Positions 10,903-22,743 of a stretch of DNA of 64,000 nucleotides are shown one piece after another; the stretch's first letter is position 1; the number at the start of each line of letters is the position of its first letter. The position numbers and the translations under genes are program-made. The notes under the pieces are model-generated. The model made no database searches, was not told the DNA's origin, and was given only the letters and a program-made list of their open reading frames with translations. Source of the DNA: Utricularia gibba (lineage: Eukaryota > Streptophyta > Magnoliopsida > Lamiales > Lentibulariaceae); assembly GCA_002189035.1 (NCBI GenBank), contig NEEC01000004.1, positions 558,001 to 622,000 of the forward strand, written 5' to 3'.

Positions 10903-12455
10903 CGCAGAGCCCTAACACCTAACAACCAGCAATTACCTTCTCCAATGAAATCCAGAGGATACCCATCTCATACATTACAAAACATCAACAATCCAATATC
11001 ATCAATAGATCAAGAACCCACCTTTTTTATCAGGGGCGCCAACCAATCCTCAAATCAAATACGCCCGCCCATTGTCAGGATCGAAAGCAAAATTCCCATC
11101 CAGATCAAGGCATTTGTGGGTTGTTGAATGAGAGGATAGGAATCCGCCATTGAAACAGAGTCTCTTCGTTATATTTACAGCCAAAAATACATATCAATGT
11201 GGAAGCATTCGCAGCTTCAATCAAATACCACATAAATGATCGATCGATCGATCGTCCCAAAGAATCAACTTTTCCAGTTTGACCGGAAATACAGAAGACT
11301 CCGCCAACGGTCCACCACAATCCGCGGGAAAACAAAATCCCCTTATCCGCGGGAAATAGACAATAAAATATTGAAATTCATTTATTATTCTTATATTATT
11401 AGATAAGGCAGTCATAATGCCAAATACGACAAAAAGATAATCGGATGATTTAAAGCAAATGAGGAAATTAATGACAATTTAAAATTGTTTTAAGTCAAAA
11501 GGGAAAGGATACCTACCCTCTAGACATTGACCCTAAATCTAGGCTCACTTGTCCTAAGGCGTCACAGGCCAAATATTTTAACTTTTCAAACATCCAGCGA
11601 AGCAAATAATTGTTTGTATGGGCAGTGCAGGTAAGGAGGCTCCACGTGGTCCGGTCGTCCACGTCATCAACGGGGACCCACTCGAGAGACAGCGAATCGC
11701 CACCGCATCACACAAGGGTCCCAGTGCATTCACGCCTCACAACTGCCACTCACTCCCTCCTGTCATTACTGTTCTGCAACTGCCTCAACGAACATTCTGT
11801 TCCTGCCCTAATTTTGCTTTTGAGGCTATTTGACTGATCTTGCGCATGCTCCTGGGATCCTGAATTTCATTGAAAATGACTTAACGTTGTTGTGGTTTAG
11901 TGGATGTTCTTCTTCACTTGAAGAAACAGAGGTGCGTACCTGCAGTGTTTGAGTTCGAAATTGTGCTGCTCCGTGCAAATCTCCATCTCCTGATCACATG
12001 GTGGTGCGTATTATGACCCAATCAAGGCGTTGATCCTACAGAAGCTGAAGGGTGAGATAGCAGAAAGGTACCTCATTGATCTTCCAATCGGGTGACCACC
12101 ACCGACCCTGGAAAACGAAACCTAAACAGCCGAAACCTGCCGGCAACGCCCATCCCCACTCCGCCCCCGAACGCCCGAATCATGTCGATTCCGTTGCGTT
12201 GAGTCGTTGTTGTCGTGTCGCGCAGTATGCATGACCAGCCATGAGGGTCTCGGACCCCTAATTTTTTGCAGCAAAGTTTGAACAAAAACGATGTGCGCAA
12301 GGAAAAGGGCATGTCCCTTGATACTTGGTTGGTGCCATGTCTTTCATTCTAGTGACTGGCCACGGAACACTGCATCTGTTGTCACAATGTAGAATACTAA
12401 CATGGGACCGTGTGTTTCGCATTTAATATATTTGTCACGTTGCATGTCTCTCTAG
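10903..12455. other. Intergenic region upstream of the TPR-PB1 and RGF genes
   Basis: Holds the leader and promoter of the leftward TPR-PB1 gene and the promoter of the rightward peptide gene. Short frames at 11610-11837 lack any recognisable domain. A GATC-rich run (gatcgatcgatcgat) lies near 11240. Confidence 0.5.
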
Positions 12456-12458
12456 GTG

Positions 12459-12469
12459 TATATATATAT
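12459..12469 (+). promoter_or_regulatory. Likely TATA box of the RGF/GOLVEN peptide gene
   Basis: A TATATATATAT run lies about 100 bases upstream of the ATG at 12563, the usual spacing for a plant gene with a short leader. Confidence 0.5.
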
Positions 12470-12562
12470 GTGCACGCAGACGAAGTTGGAAGGAAGAATC
12501 AAAGCCAACGTTTCAATTGAAGCACAGAGATTAGATCCTCAATTTCCCCTTTTGGAACAAGA

Positions 12563-13319
12563 ATGAGGTTCTCTTTCTTTGCGGTTCTACTTCTTGTGGG
12601 GTTTCTCCATGTCCACGAAGCTCAAGGTATGTAAACAAGGGCGGGCTCTAGGAACACCTCTTTTTTCTCCTCAGAATCACAGTAATCTCATCGATTTTCT
12701 GCAGGGAGAGAAGGATTACATCGTGATCTAGAGATTGAACAAGAGAGAAGTAGAAAAGATGGAGGAGTTCTTGAGTCAGTTCTTTGCGAAAGCAGCCATT
12801 CTCGAATTAAAGAAATACCCAGTGAGCAAACAGTTTTTGTAGCTCAAGATTTTTTTTAGCAAGTTCTTTAGGGTTTTGTTTAATACTCCTGAGCACGTGG
12901 AGCTGCTTCATCCGAGTTAGGATCATGCCCAGCCCTTGCCTTTAACTCTCCCAAATTCACTGTTCATCAAAAGTTGTAGCCTACTCTGTCGTGGAATATG
13001 TGAATCTAACTCTATGTTACGAAAATAGCTAAATTCCATCCAATCCCATCTGCCCCAATTTCTCCCACATCATAATCCGATGCAACCCTGTACTTCATGA
13101 AGGTCTTACTAAAGTTTCTCAACTTCTTATGGCTTTGCAGGGGCTGCTAGGAAACTCCTCAACGAGAAGACTACTTCCAGCTCCTCCAAGGGAACCAACC
13201 GGAAAACGTCAGCAGTCGAAACGGCGGTGGAGGACCAGCAGCCACAGTTAACGGACATGGTGGACATCGTAGGAATGGATTACTCCGCGGCAAAGCGAAA
13301 GCCACCAATACATAACTGA
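12563..13319 (+). CDS. GOLVEN/ROOT MERISTEM GROWTH FACTOR (RGF/CLEL) peptide precursor
   Basis: Secreted peptide hormone precursor. Three exons, 12563-12626, 12705-12821 and 13141-13319, join in frame with GT-AG borders to 119 residues. The first exon is a signal peptide (MRFSFFAVLLLVGFLHVHEA). A variable acidic and basic middle follows. The last 13 residues before the stop are DYSAAKRKPPIHN, which match the family pattern D-Y-x(6)-K-P-P-x-H-N: the Asp-Tyr pair is the tyrosine sulfation site used by TPST, and one of the prolines is hydroxylated in the mature hormone. These peptides act through RGI/RGFR receptor kinases in root meristem maintenance, gravitropism and lateral root control. The peptide sits at the extreme C-terminus, as usual. 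Which family member it corresponds to is not resolved. Confidence 0.9.
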
Positions 13320-14362
13320 GTTTCCATCCTTGTAAAGAGAACATGAGACATGTGTACAGAAATTGGAATCCATCACTATGAGCAGCAGCATGATGGTGTG
13401 ATTTTGCGTTTTTCCCATAAAACGCTGTGAGGGATCCATTTTCATCTGTTGAGCTGTACTAGAATGCATAGGAGATTTCTGTAAACCATAAATAAATCTC
13501 CCTTCACCCTCTGCACTTGTCTGAGCCACAAGGACTGAGAAGAGGTTGCAGAATGCTTGTAGATCGACTTTGAACACATGAGGTTCTGGACGGTTGAATG
13601 ACATGATGGAGCAATGAATGTGAGGTGAACTGTGGGAGAGCATGTAGGGCCGTGATAGGTCATGATGGATGCGACTGATGCTCCCCATCACCACGACATG
13701 ATTGGGATGCCACAGAATTCATATCATCCGCACACCCAAACAAAACAACCATTTGGCAATTGGGTGCGCATAATCAATCTAAAAGTGGTTATAAAACCCT
13801 ATTCCCTTCATCTTGACGTGATGTGGATGTGCATATTGATTATGTTGTGCATCGTGTAGACTCAAAGTTTTGGGAAGGAATAAAAGCGAAAAGTGCCTAG
13901 TCGTATTCTTGTGCTATCAAATGTGCATGTTTGGCAGGTTATTCTACATCTTCAAATACATATATATCTATGTTTGATAGATGTATTTTTCGATATATAT
14001 ATATATGATTTGTAAAACATTTGTCTAATATCTTTAATCATATTTACTAAAGCTAGTGTTTTACATGGGTTAAAGTGATTTTTTTTTTTTTCAATATAAT
14101 GGCATTATAAATGTATATTTGTAAAATTTATAATCTTTATTTTCTAAATACAACGTTTCAAAAAAACAGTATAATAATATATTACTGATTAGTCCAACAG
14201 CCGTTGGGCCCAATGACTATGAAACCCAAGCCCAATCCACAATCAGAACATCAAGCCCATCGGGCCATCTGTATTACATAATACTGGAATGTTAGAATAA
14301 ACAAAAATGGAGAACAGCAGTCTTTGTCTTGTAATTATACGTGGAATAGCCGAGGCTACACG
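13320..14362. other. Intergenic region between RGF and RHY1A-like genes
   Basis: 3' ends of two convergent genes plus AT-rich DNA with TATATA runs around 13995-14006. Frames on the minus strand at 13248-13694 overlap the RGF 3' end and show no domain. Confidence 0.5.
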
Positions 14363-15152
14363 TCATACGGCGGCGCGTTTCGGGAACTTCATCCGGCAAC
14401 AAGGGCAGTCATCTCGGGTCTGCATCCATGGCTCCAAGCAGCCGGTGTGAAAGCGATGGGCGCAGGGCAGTTGCGTAAGGCTTCCTGTGCCGTCCTCCGC
14501 CGCCGTGAACTTCTCTAAACACACGGCGCATTCCCGTTGCTCCGAGGACTTCCAGTTTATTAACTTCAACCAAACGCTCAGTTTCCTTGAACCCATTCGA
14601 CACCTCAAAACGTCTCCTTGCGGTTTTACTTCACTCCTGGTAGTAAAAAAGAGGAAAGAATACCGACTAAGAAACCGATTTCTCGAAGATCAACAGGAGA
14701 ATTCAATTCACTGTACACCTGGACTCCTAACAGTGTAGCAAGGGAAGAAGAAATAGGTATATACCGTTTCTGGTACGACTTCAGTTGTGGCTGCAGCTTC
14801 AGATCCAGCCTCCTCTTCGCCTCCCTCGCTGCCGAATCCAGTCGGCTTTCATCATAAGCACACCGCCTGTCCACCGGATCCGCCGCCTGCAATCAACAGA
14901 CCCATTGAAGCGAAACCCAAACTCGATCTTTTTTCCTTTCCACAGGGCAACCGAAACGAACAGGTGGTGTGCATACCGTGGGTGAATGACTAGAATGGGC
15001 TTGACGGGTGGTGGCAGCGTAGAGGCATAGCGAAGGGCGGGGGAGTGACCGGCGGCATCCGATTTTCCGGCGCCGGCGGTGGGATTACTGTTCTTCGTAC
15101 CGTGAAGCCGTCTGATTCTAGCAGCTTCAACCCCGGGAAGCATACCCGCCAT
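14363..15152 (-). CDS. RHY1A-like RING-H2 protein (copy A), one-base frame break
   Basis: Probable E3 ubiquitin ligase. Three exons: 14977-15152, 14765-14886 and 14363-14603. It starts MAGMLPGVEAARIRRLHG, the hallmark N-terminus of the RHY1A family; exon 2 carries the conserved LDSAAREAKRRLDLKL; exon 3 has the RING-H2 as CAVC, CAHRFHTGC and CPCC, all ligands present. As given, exon 1 changes frame at the G run 15039-15043: upstream reads GHSP, downstream only the shifted frame gives RPSLCLYAAT, which aligns with RRPFYCLYSST of copy B, and only that frame splices correctly into exon 2. With one base added the product is 179 residues. A tandem partner lies at 16508-16946. Confidence 0.85.
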
Positions 15153-15238
15153 GGATTGATTCCTGGAGATAAACGAGAGAAAAAAAAAAAAAAAAGAGCC
15201 GCTGATTTTGGGTTCCCTAACAGAATTATCAACTAATA

Positions 15239-15246
15239 TATTTATA
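15239..15246 (-). promoter_or_regulatory. TATA box of RHY1A-like copy A
   Basis: On the minus strand the sequence reads GTATAAATATA, 87 bases upstream of the ATG at 15152. Confidence 0.5.
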
Positions 15247-16507
15247 CTCGAAGAATTGTGAACCTTCCTCGAACTTCACTCCCCATTTAAAAATATTCCC
15301 CACAGTTTTATAATAAATAAAAATTCTAGTACATTATTTCTTTTTCCATGGACACTTCTACACTTCACATCCCTCCACACCCCTTTACAGAACTAGAGGG
15401 CGAAAGTGAATTGATTCCAAGCATCAAACATCCAACTCCAGAATTCCAGTCTTTGGTTGCAAAATGCCAAGCACAATACCAGTTCCATGATAAACGGATA
15501 AGTATGCTGCATTTTGTAAATTGTTTAGATTTTTAGCTATATACTTTAACATAAAATATATTTTATAATTTGAAATAGATGAATTTAATTATAATAGATA
15601 AATTATATAAGAATTTTAATATAACACACACACACACACACACACATTTATTTTATTTTGAATAAATACATAGAGCGGATTTAAATACTTATATAATATA
15701 AAATATTCTTAAAACCAACATTAAACACAATCATATACGCATCACGCATCTAATTTGATAAAATGAATTTAATACAAATACTTTTTTGTGTTCAGGTATT
15801 AATTTAAGTGTTGATTTACGTATTTTTTTAAAAAAAAACAAAAGTTAATCGTATTTACTCAATAATTTTTACCATCAAATGTGACTCTTCCCAACAACTG
15901 ACGCGGTTTTGGAAACGCGTCCCCCCTTCTTGACCGTACCTGCCACAATAACATATTGATCACGAAAATGGGCAGGAAGATCGAGGGAAACTTCATGGAA
16001 ATCCAGACTCTCCCCTCCCCACCTTTTCTTTTTCATTTTTTATAATGCAAAAGGATACGAAAATCAGATATATTTTTTTAAAAAGATGATTTTAAATTTG
16101 CACTTCGTAAATTATACACATTTTTTAAATTTTAATTGTGGGTTTGAGCATATTGTTTTTAATTTTAACTAATTCATATGTAATTCTTTAAAAAAATCCC
16201 GCGAGTATTTGGATATTGTAAACATTTTTATTACATAGATTTCTGTACCTATGTAAAATTAAATTTATATACCAAACAATCCAATCGTTTATCCTAATTA
16301 TTCAAATTTGAGACTTTCCATTTACAAAGTATTAGACACAAAGGACAAGTGGATAAGAAGTATTACCACTTATAGTTGTACATAATAAAACTAAATGATT
16401 TTCTGTTAATGTGTATTTTTTTTTTATAAGTACGGTACGGTGCTCTTCTTGTTGGTAGTAGTGGGTGGGTACGGGATTAAATCCCAGGCTGGACCGGCCC
16501 GGCCCAA
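15247..16507. other. AT-rich spacer between the two RHY1A-like genes
   Basis: Low-complexity AT-rich DNA. I looked in it for a RING exon belonging to copy B and found none in any frame. A 62-codon frame at 15348-15536 is not recognised. Confidence 0.55.
15624..15646. repeat. (AC)n microsatellite
   Basis: About eleven AC units in an AT-rich spacer. Confidence 0.9.
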
Positions 16508-16946
16508 TCACATGCAATACGTGTATTTGTTGGATCCTTTGGTGATGTCCGATTTCCACTGTAACTGAGACTGGAGTAGCCTCTGATCCAGCCGCCTCTT
16601 CGCCTCCTTAGCAGCCGGGTCCAGGTGGCTCTCGTCGTCGGCCTCTTCCTGTCCGATCAGCTGCCGTGACTGTTTTTGTTTTTTTTCCAAAGGACAACCC
16701 ACGAAGCAATTAAAACATCAGCAAGGTGTAATTGTGTGATTATGATTGATGGGTTACCGTGGCCCAAGGAGGTGAGATGAATTCCAGGGTACTGGAGTAA
16801 AGGCAGTAGAAGGGGCGGCGAGTGTGCCCCGAGCTCGAAGACGACGGCGACGGTGGAGGAACCTCGGTGCCGTACTTGATTGCGGCTTTGGTGTTGTAAC
16901 ACCTTCTTCTTCGTGCTGTTTCTATGCCTGGAAGCTGGCCTGCCAT
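16508..16946 (-). CDS. RHY1A-like protein without RING (copy B, truncated tandem duplicate)
   Basis: Two exons, 16758-16946 and 16508-16669, join in frame to 116 residues. It opens MAGQLPGIETARRRRCYNTK and keeps RRPFYCLYSST, then SHLDPAAKEAKRRLDQRL, matching copy A exon by exon. After LLQSQLQWKSDITKGS it reads through the place where copy A has its second donor and stops at TGA, and no RING-H2 exon follows. It therefore cannot bind an E2 by itself. It could be a decaying duplicate or a short protein that keeps only the substrate or partner region. The intact splice junction and frame argue that loss of the RING exon is real rather than a sequence error. Confidence 0.7.
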
Positions 16947-17764
16947 GGATTTCGAGATTTTGGGATTTGGATTTCGCAGTTTTATGGTTCTGGGTTATTT
17001 AAAGGTGATAAGATCAGCCGGAGCAAAATCAATTTCAGTAAATGCGTAATGGAAGTCAATCAAGTAATGCTTAGTAGAAGGTTCCAAGTTACTGCACAGC
17101 GCCTAATGTCAAAGATTGTGATAGGATCGATATAATTCACCAAAGACGATGGCTTTCCTCTTTAGTTGACGTATCTTCTTTTAAGATAAGGGTGTTTCCT
17201 GTGCCGGGATTCATGCGACACCGACCGGACGGAGTCGTCGGAGAAACCGAATAAAAGGCACAGGACACGGCACACCAGACACTACAGAGCACAGGGAGTG
17301 CGGATTTTACAGACGATAAGTTGCTGATTTTGGCATGCTCTATATCAACAATCATCTCACTTGAACAAACAATCATCTTACAACGTGTTCTTTTCAAGTT
17401 TTCCACAATATATAAACACACGCATACACATATATATAACCCCGTTTCTAGAATGCTGCAGTTTTCAAGCCTTTGCAATGGTTTGATCAATGTGGAAAGG
17501 AATTAAAGCTAGAAAAACTAACTTAGAGCAGCGCCTACGAGGATAACCATGAAATGCTGTGCCTTGAGTTGCTGTGCATGTCATTCCTTGGAGCTGCTGA
17601 GCGGTTTGTGACCGTGGAACTTGGAAGCTATTGTTCACACATAATGCTCATTGGCTGATGTTTTCCCACCTTCGCCACTATTTGACAGCAAGGGAAAACA
17701 AGCTGAGGAACTTGTATGATCTAGATTACTTTGTCGTCATTTCATAACAGAGAGATCTTGATGC
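16947..17764. other. Intergenic: copy B promoter and KNOX 3' region
   Basis: Holds the leader and promoter of RHY1A-like copy B and the 3' untranslated region of the KNOX gene. No separate gene was seen. Confidence 0.5.
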
Positions 17765-20056
17765 CTACCTCTTGCGCTTGCTTTTCTGAGAAGACGATGA
17801 CGAAGGGTTGCTGTGCCAGTTGCGCTTTCTTTGATTGATGAACCAGTTGTTTATCTGTTTCAGCTGCAACCCTGTTTCTTGAACTAGTCTTGCCTTGTCT
17901 TCCTCCTAAAGGCAGAGATATAGCAGTTAGTGCCTTGTTTTACTTGTGAATGTAGGATACATTCGATCAGTCAGCGCAAGTGCTTCTTACAGTTGGATAA
18001 GGCCACTTGGAGTGTGCTTGCCACCAGGCTTTCAGCACTGATGTAGTATCGCCAGGGAGCTTCCCGGCCCTCCTTTTTCGTAGTATCTCTTCTCTGATAT
18101 CCACAATCTTGTCCTTGTAACCCTGCACAAAGAATCCAATGCCAGAACTGAGCAAACATTCCAGAAAGAAAGGCTTGGCAGGATAAGGGAACCGCATGTT
18201 TCCACCTGTTTAAGCTCATGCTTCAACTCCTGCCTCACTCTTTCCATCAAGGATCTCTCTGATTCCGTTGGAACTAATGGACCGAACCCCATGCTGTCAG
18301 ATCCATCGAAACTTTCATCGAACAAATTGGTATCGCTGTCTGCCTGATCCTCATCATCATCGGACATGGTTGCTCCGGATCCTTCTCCCGGGGCCACCCC
18401 TATGGCAAGGGAAAACAATGCAATCACTATCCGCTAACATACCCATATCATTCATTCGTTAGATCAATCAGTTTCATTGCAGTTTGCCCCTTGAAGCTTA
18501 GCCTCAGTCTAGTGATCCCAGGGAATGGCTGGTGAATGATTACCTGTCAAGCTCTGGAGAGATTGCTCAAGTTCCCAACATGCCATGACTGCTTCCATGG
18601 CATGTACACGAACGTGCTGCTGCAGCTGTTCTTTAAACGAGGATAGCAGAAGAACATAGTGCGTCTGGACAACAAGTGAGGTTCTCAGATTAGATACCCC
18701 ACTGAATATGCAGCCTCTAAGGAACTATGCCCCATGTCCATGATGAATTAGCACAGCAAAAGTGCAAAATTAAGTACATAGTGGAGCAGGAAAAGCTTGA
18801 GTGGCTAAAACGTAAGCCTTCAAATCACTGGAAAAAAAGAAAGATTAGTCCTTTGAATAGATAAGAAGAAGTGGTATTGCAGTCAGACCAGATAGGACAA
18901 TTCCAGTCATGTTCTTCCGGGAACCCATCCATGTGAAAACACCACGAACTACAGGATCCTAGTTTTGGGGTTTGCTTTTGTAACTGTGGACACTTTCGAC
19001 TTTTGAATCCAACTTTTCAAAACAGTAATTGCAGTGAGCAGCCTTAACACCATTACGAGGACAGTACAAAATCATAAGTGACTTCAACTTCACACAGATG
19101 CAAGATACTTCAGATACGCTGATACGCATACTCTTGTAAGATTTATCCGTCTATACACTTGTTTAAACTAAGTGCAAGCAAAGTTCAAGCTGGAAGACTT
19201 GTTATGGGTTGCAGAACCTCGAGATCAGAGCCAGAGATCCAAAAGTTGGTGTTGTGCAGAGAAAAAAGATTAAGAAATTACAAGGGGGGCTGAAGATTTT
19301 TGCTACGGGATGGGGGAGAATCAGAATCAGAAAGAACTTATGATCATCTCTGCCCAAGTAAAGGAATTAAGTTACCAGAAAAGCGTAAGCAATAAATTAT
19401 CAAGAAGAAAGAGACAATCGCAGTATTCCTTCCATATAGAAACAGTGCAGCATAAAATCTGTCGCCAGCGAAGAAGATGAAGATGAAGGTGATGATGAGG
19501 AAAATTACCATGAAATGGTCGAGGTCCTTTTCATCGAGCGGCGGCTGACCGTGCCCGAAAACGGAATATTTAGCGACGACTTGCTGTGACTGGGCGAGCT
19601 GGGCGTCGATTCTGGGTAACTGGTCCACCGGCGTTGCGATTCGAAGGCAAGCCACGTGCGCCGACAAGAGCTCCTCATACAGTGGGTGATTCAGAATATC
19701 GGCCTTACACTTCTCCCTCTCCCAGTTGGTCCCTCCACCGCCGCTGCTATTATCGGCATCCCCTCCGGGTCCGGGTCCGGCGTCGTGGAGTTGATGATCG
19801 GGTTTATCCCTAGGAGAATTCGAATTGGGGCTGGGTTGACTCTGGGTCGTGGGAGCCACTGGTGGTGGAGGACGGCGGCGTTGTTGAGCCAGGCCGTGGT
19901 TGTGGTAGGCTGCTGTTGTTTATCATCAGGGGAGTGACGGTGATCGGGAATCATAGACCGGAAAACCGAGGGCTGGGCAGTGGAGGGGTCGGCGGCGTAG
20001 TGGATGGGCATTTCCCGAGGCAGATGGTGGTGGTCCTGGAACGCCATAGCCTCCAA
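17765..20056 (-). CDS. Class II KNOTTED1-like homeobox protein (KNAT3 type), one-base frame break in exon 1
   Basis: TALE homeodomain transcription factor, nuclear, which partners with BELL proteins. Five exons: 19509-20056, 18544-18664, 18206-18399, 17991-18122, 17765-17905. KNOX1 is in exon 1 ([20 protein letters not shown]), KNOX2 in exons 1-2, ELK in exons 3-4 ([20 protein letters not shown]) and the homeodomain in exons 4-5 with [37 protein letters not shown] and HSNPSSSS mark class II. In exon 1 the first 65 codons ([15 protein letters not shown] ...) and the rest ([14 protein letters not shown] ...) lie in different frames; one missing base near 19870-19890 explains this and gives 378 residues. 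The start may be the second Met (MAFQDHHH), as in KNAT3. Class II KNOX genes act in differentiation and secondary wall control. Confidence 0.93.
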
Positions 20057-21128
20057 TTTCTTGCTGTGAGAGAAGTGACGCCGATGATGTTATCACTGTT
20101 GTTATATAGTAGTCCCCTTTTCCCTCTCCTCGTTCACACTTTCACACTCCCATGGGGGTCCCCGTCGACATGGCCACCATCCCCCAATCCTAAAGCTCCC
20201 AGGACTTCCCGATCAAATCCAAACCTGTAGAAAAAAAGGGGAAGATTGAAGCACACATTTAATTTATTTAAAAATGTTGGATAATCACATTTTCTTATAT
20301 AATATATTTTTTAAACCGGGTCAGGGTAATCGGGTCGCGAAACATCAGATAATAACCAACCCTGACACCGAGGACGACCCCGTAGATTCGCCACGTGTTG
20401 ATCTGCACTTTCATGGACCACTGACAGCAAGGGACCACATCGAAACACGCGCCGATAGTAGGCCACCAGCCCATTGCATAAACCACACGCGCCGCCGCCG
20501 GGTGCGCCCCGCCCCACAAAGCAAGCGAGCTGCGGTCCCCGTGGGGCCATCTCATGACACGCCTTCTTTTTTGTTGTTTTTCAGAGTTATTTTGATTCTC
20601 TTTTTTTTCATTTTCGGGCTATTGAATTTAAATAGAATAAAAAAATAAATATTTACTAATGAAATATTTAAATAAATAGATACCCCATGCCTTATCTTTT
20701 GATTTATCTACTATTTTTTAAAATTCACTTTATTGTATAAAAATATACCAAACATTCTCTCACTTAAAGTTATTTTGATTTCACTTGAATTGTTTAAATT
20801 CAAGTGAAACACTTTAAATTGGGCGTCACCAAACATTCTCTCGCTCTCACACACATTAAATTAAAAAATTTATATTATAGATAATTATTTTTTTCATATA
20901 ATATTTGACATGGCCAGATTTATATTTCATACCACCAAAAATTGCTTAGTACGTGTAAGGTTGTATTGAGTGGTCTGAAATGGAATATGGAGAGGGCACC
21001 GGTTCATTCATTAAACCGGTTTGGTTGGATTTGAGATGGTCCCCTCGTCCCAGTTTGTCGTCTTTAGACTTGGCGCCGGTTGTTCTCTTGTACACATCCA
21101 TTGACCCCAACCCAATAAAGCTTTGGTC
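20057..21128. other. Upstream region of the KNOX gene
   Basis: Promoter of the leftward KNOX gene (a minus-strand TATATAAC lies at 20101-20108) and AT-rich spacer from about 20560. No convincing coding exon. Confidence 0.5.
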
Positions 21129-21602
21129 TCACCTCAGGACCACCATCTTCGTCCCATGGAAAGCAAAAGGCGTAACATGACAAAGCATTTGAGCCTTGGA
21201 TGGAGAAATGGAGCCAATTATTGAGTGTTTCACAGTACGGTGCCTTGTTTTCCCAAAGAACCATCCCATCACTGGGATGCAGCATCGCTTGAGGAGAAAA
21301 AGGGTCCGGTCTCCCAAGGACTCAATCGTGGTTAACTGAAATTTGCAAGTGTTGAGAAGAAGGTTAGAGGTTTTCTGTACTGGCAGAGGCCTTGAATGAA
21401 TGTCTAGATGCAATGGAACAGTGAATCTCGGGAAGAGGAACGCACACAGCAGCAGCAGAAAAAGAAGAAGAATCTGTGCAACTGTGATTGCAGATGCATC
21501 ATTCATGTTCATAGCAGACAATAGAGAGAGCACCCGGAACTTGAACATGTCCAGCAACGCCTTCTGGTTAACCAGTCCGTTCAAGGTCTTCAAAGACAAC
21601 AT
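21129..21602 (-). CDS. Unrecognised open frame, possible small membrane protein
   Basis: An uninterrupted 157-codon frame with ATG start. A hydrophobic stretch around residues 40-60 (ITVAQILLLFLLLLCAFLFP) could span a membrane; the rest is basic with several cysteines. I recognise no family. It stands alone between AT-rich spacers, with no evident splice partners. It may be a real lineage-specific gene or chance. Confidence 0.3.
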   Translation of the reverse strand: MLSLKTLNGLVNQKALLDMFKFRVLSLLSAMNMNDASAITVAQILLLFLLLLCAFLFPRFTVPLHLDIHSRPLPVQKTSNLLLNTCKFQLTTIESLGDRTLFLLKRCCIPVMGWFFGKTRHRTVKHSIIGSISPSKAQMLCHVTPFAFHGTKMVVLR

Positions 21603-21649
21603 TTTCTGTATCCTTTTTTTTTAACAAAAGACAACCAATTTCTAGTTCA

Positions 21650-22640
21650 GACAAAACATTTTTGCTTCTCACACTGCAGCCACAATCTTCATGTGCTGTG
21701 TGTACATTTTAAGATACTCGAAAGTTGAAAAATCCATGAAAACTCAAAAATGAAAGCAGAAAGGGTACTTCTATTGGGCTTGAGGCTGAAGGGGATGTAA
21801 AATGCAGGCCAGAAGAAGTGGACACAGGACTGGGTTCGGATGCTTGGCTTTTGCTTCAAGCTCAAGTGTAGTTGTATTTTTTTAATAGTATATGAATACA
21901 ACTTGTGCTTGTGTTTTGGCTTAAACAAGTGTTTTCGACACTTTGTCATTACAAAAAGCTACAATCGTAAACTTCACTTCATGCCACAAATCCACCAAAT
22001 TAAATAATATATATTTATCCTTAATTTGATGGTAATTGATATTAATTCGATAGATTAATTATCAAAACAATTATTTTAATTTATGATGAAACATAAGCAT
22101 ATGTTTTGAATAAGTTTGGTTACTTATATGATATGAAAGGATAATACAATACTACGAATTATCAATGTTATTCTACTGATTAATAATGAATTCATTTTTT
22201 ATTTTAATATTTCATACAAATTCTAATAACATTTGAAGGTTAATATAAATATTATTCTTAAAAAAAATTAAACTATAACAATTTGATAATATTTTATATA
22301 AACATAATTATAAAATTATATATCCAAAATTTGTATTTAAATAATATTTTATATAAAATATTTTTTTCAAATCTATCATTTTTGTACAAAAATAAAGTCA
22401 TATCACACACGCAAAAGAAATATAAGCTACTTTGATGAATAACAATTTTCTATACGAAAATGATTGTATAGCATACTGTTTGTCGTGTAGGGACGAATTG
22501 AAAGCAGGTTTTGTAATTCAGTCTCATTGAAAAGATTGAAGGAATATACAAAAGAATGATGCTTCCAAAAAAAATTCTCACAACTTGGCAGTTTCCTTTA
22601 CCTTCAAGCAACTCCTCTCCATTTCATATGATTATTTTTG
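21650..22640. other. AT-rich intergenic region upstream of the NAC gene
   Basis: Highly A+T-rich with many poly-A and poly-T tracts; no gene seen. The right end is the NAC promoter. Confidence 0.6.
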
Positions 22641-22644
22641 TCTC

Positions 22645-22653
22645 TTTATATAG
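22645..22653 (+). promoter_or_regulatory. TATA box of the NAC gene
   Basis: CTTTATATAG lies 97 bases upstream of the NAC ATG at 22744. Confidence 0.55.
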
Positions 22654-22743
22654 CGACTACTGTTGATCCATCCCCATCCTCTTCTTGATTTCTGGTTAAT
22701 TCCAGTTCTTCTCTCGTGTTTTGGTAAAGAAGCAGAAGGAGCC

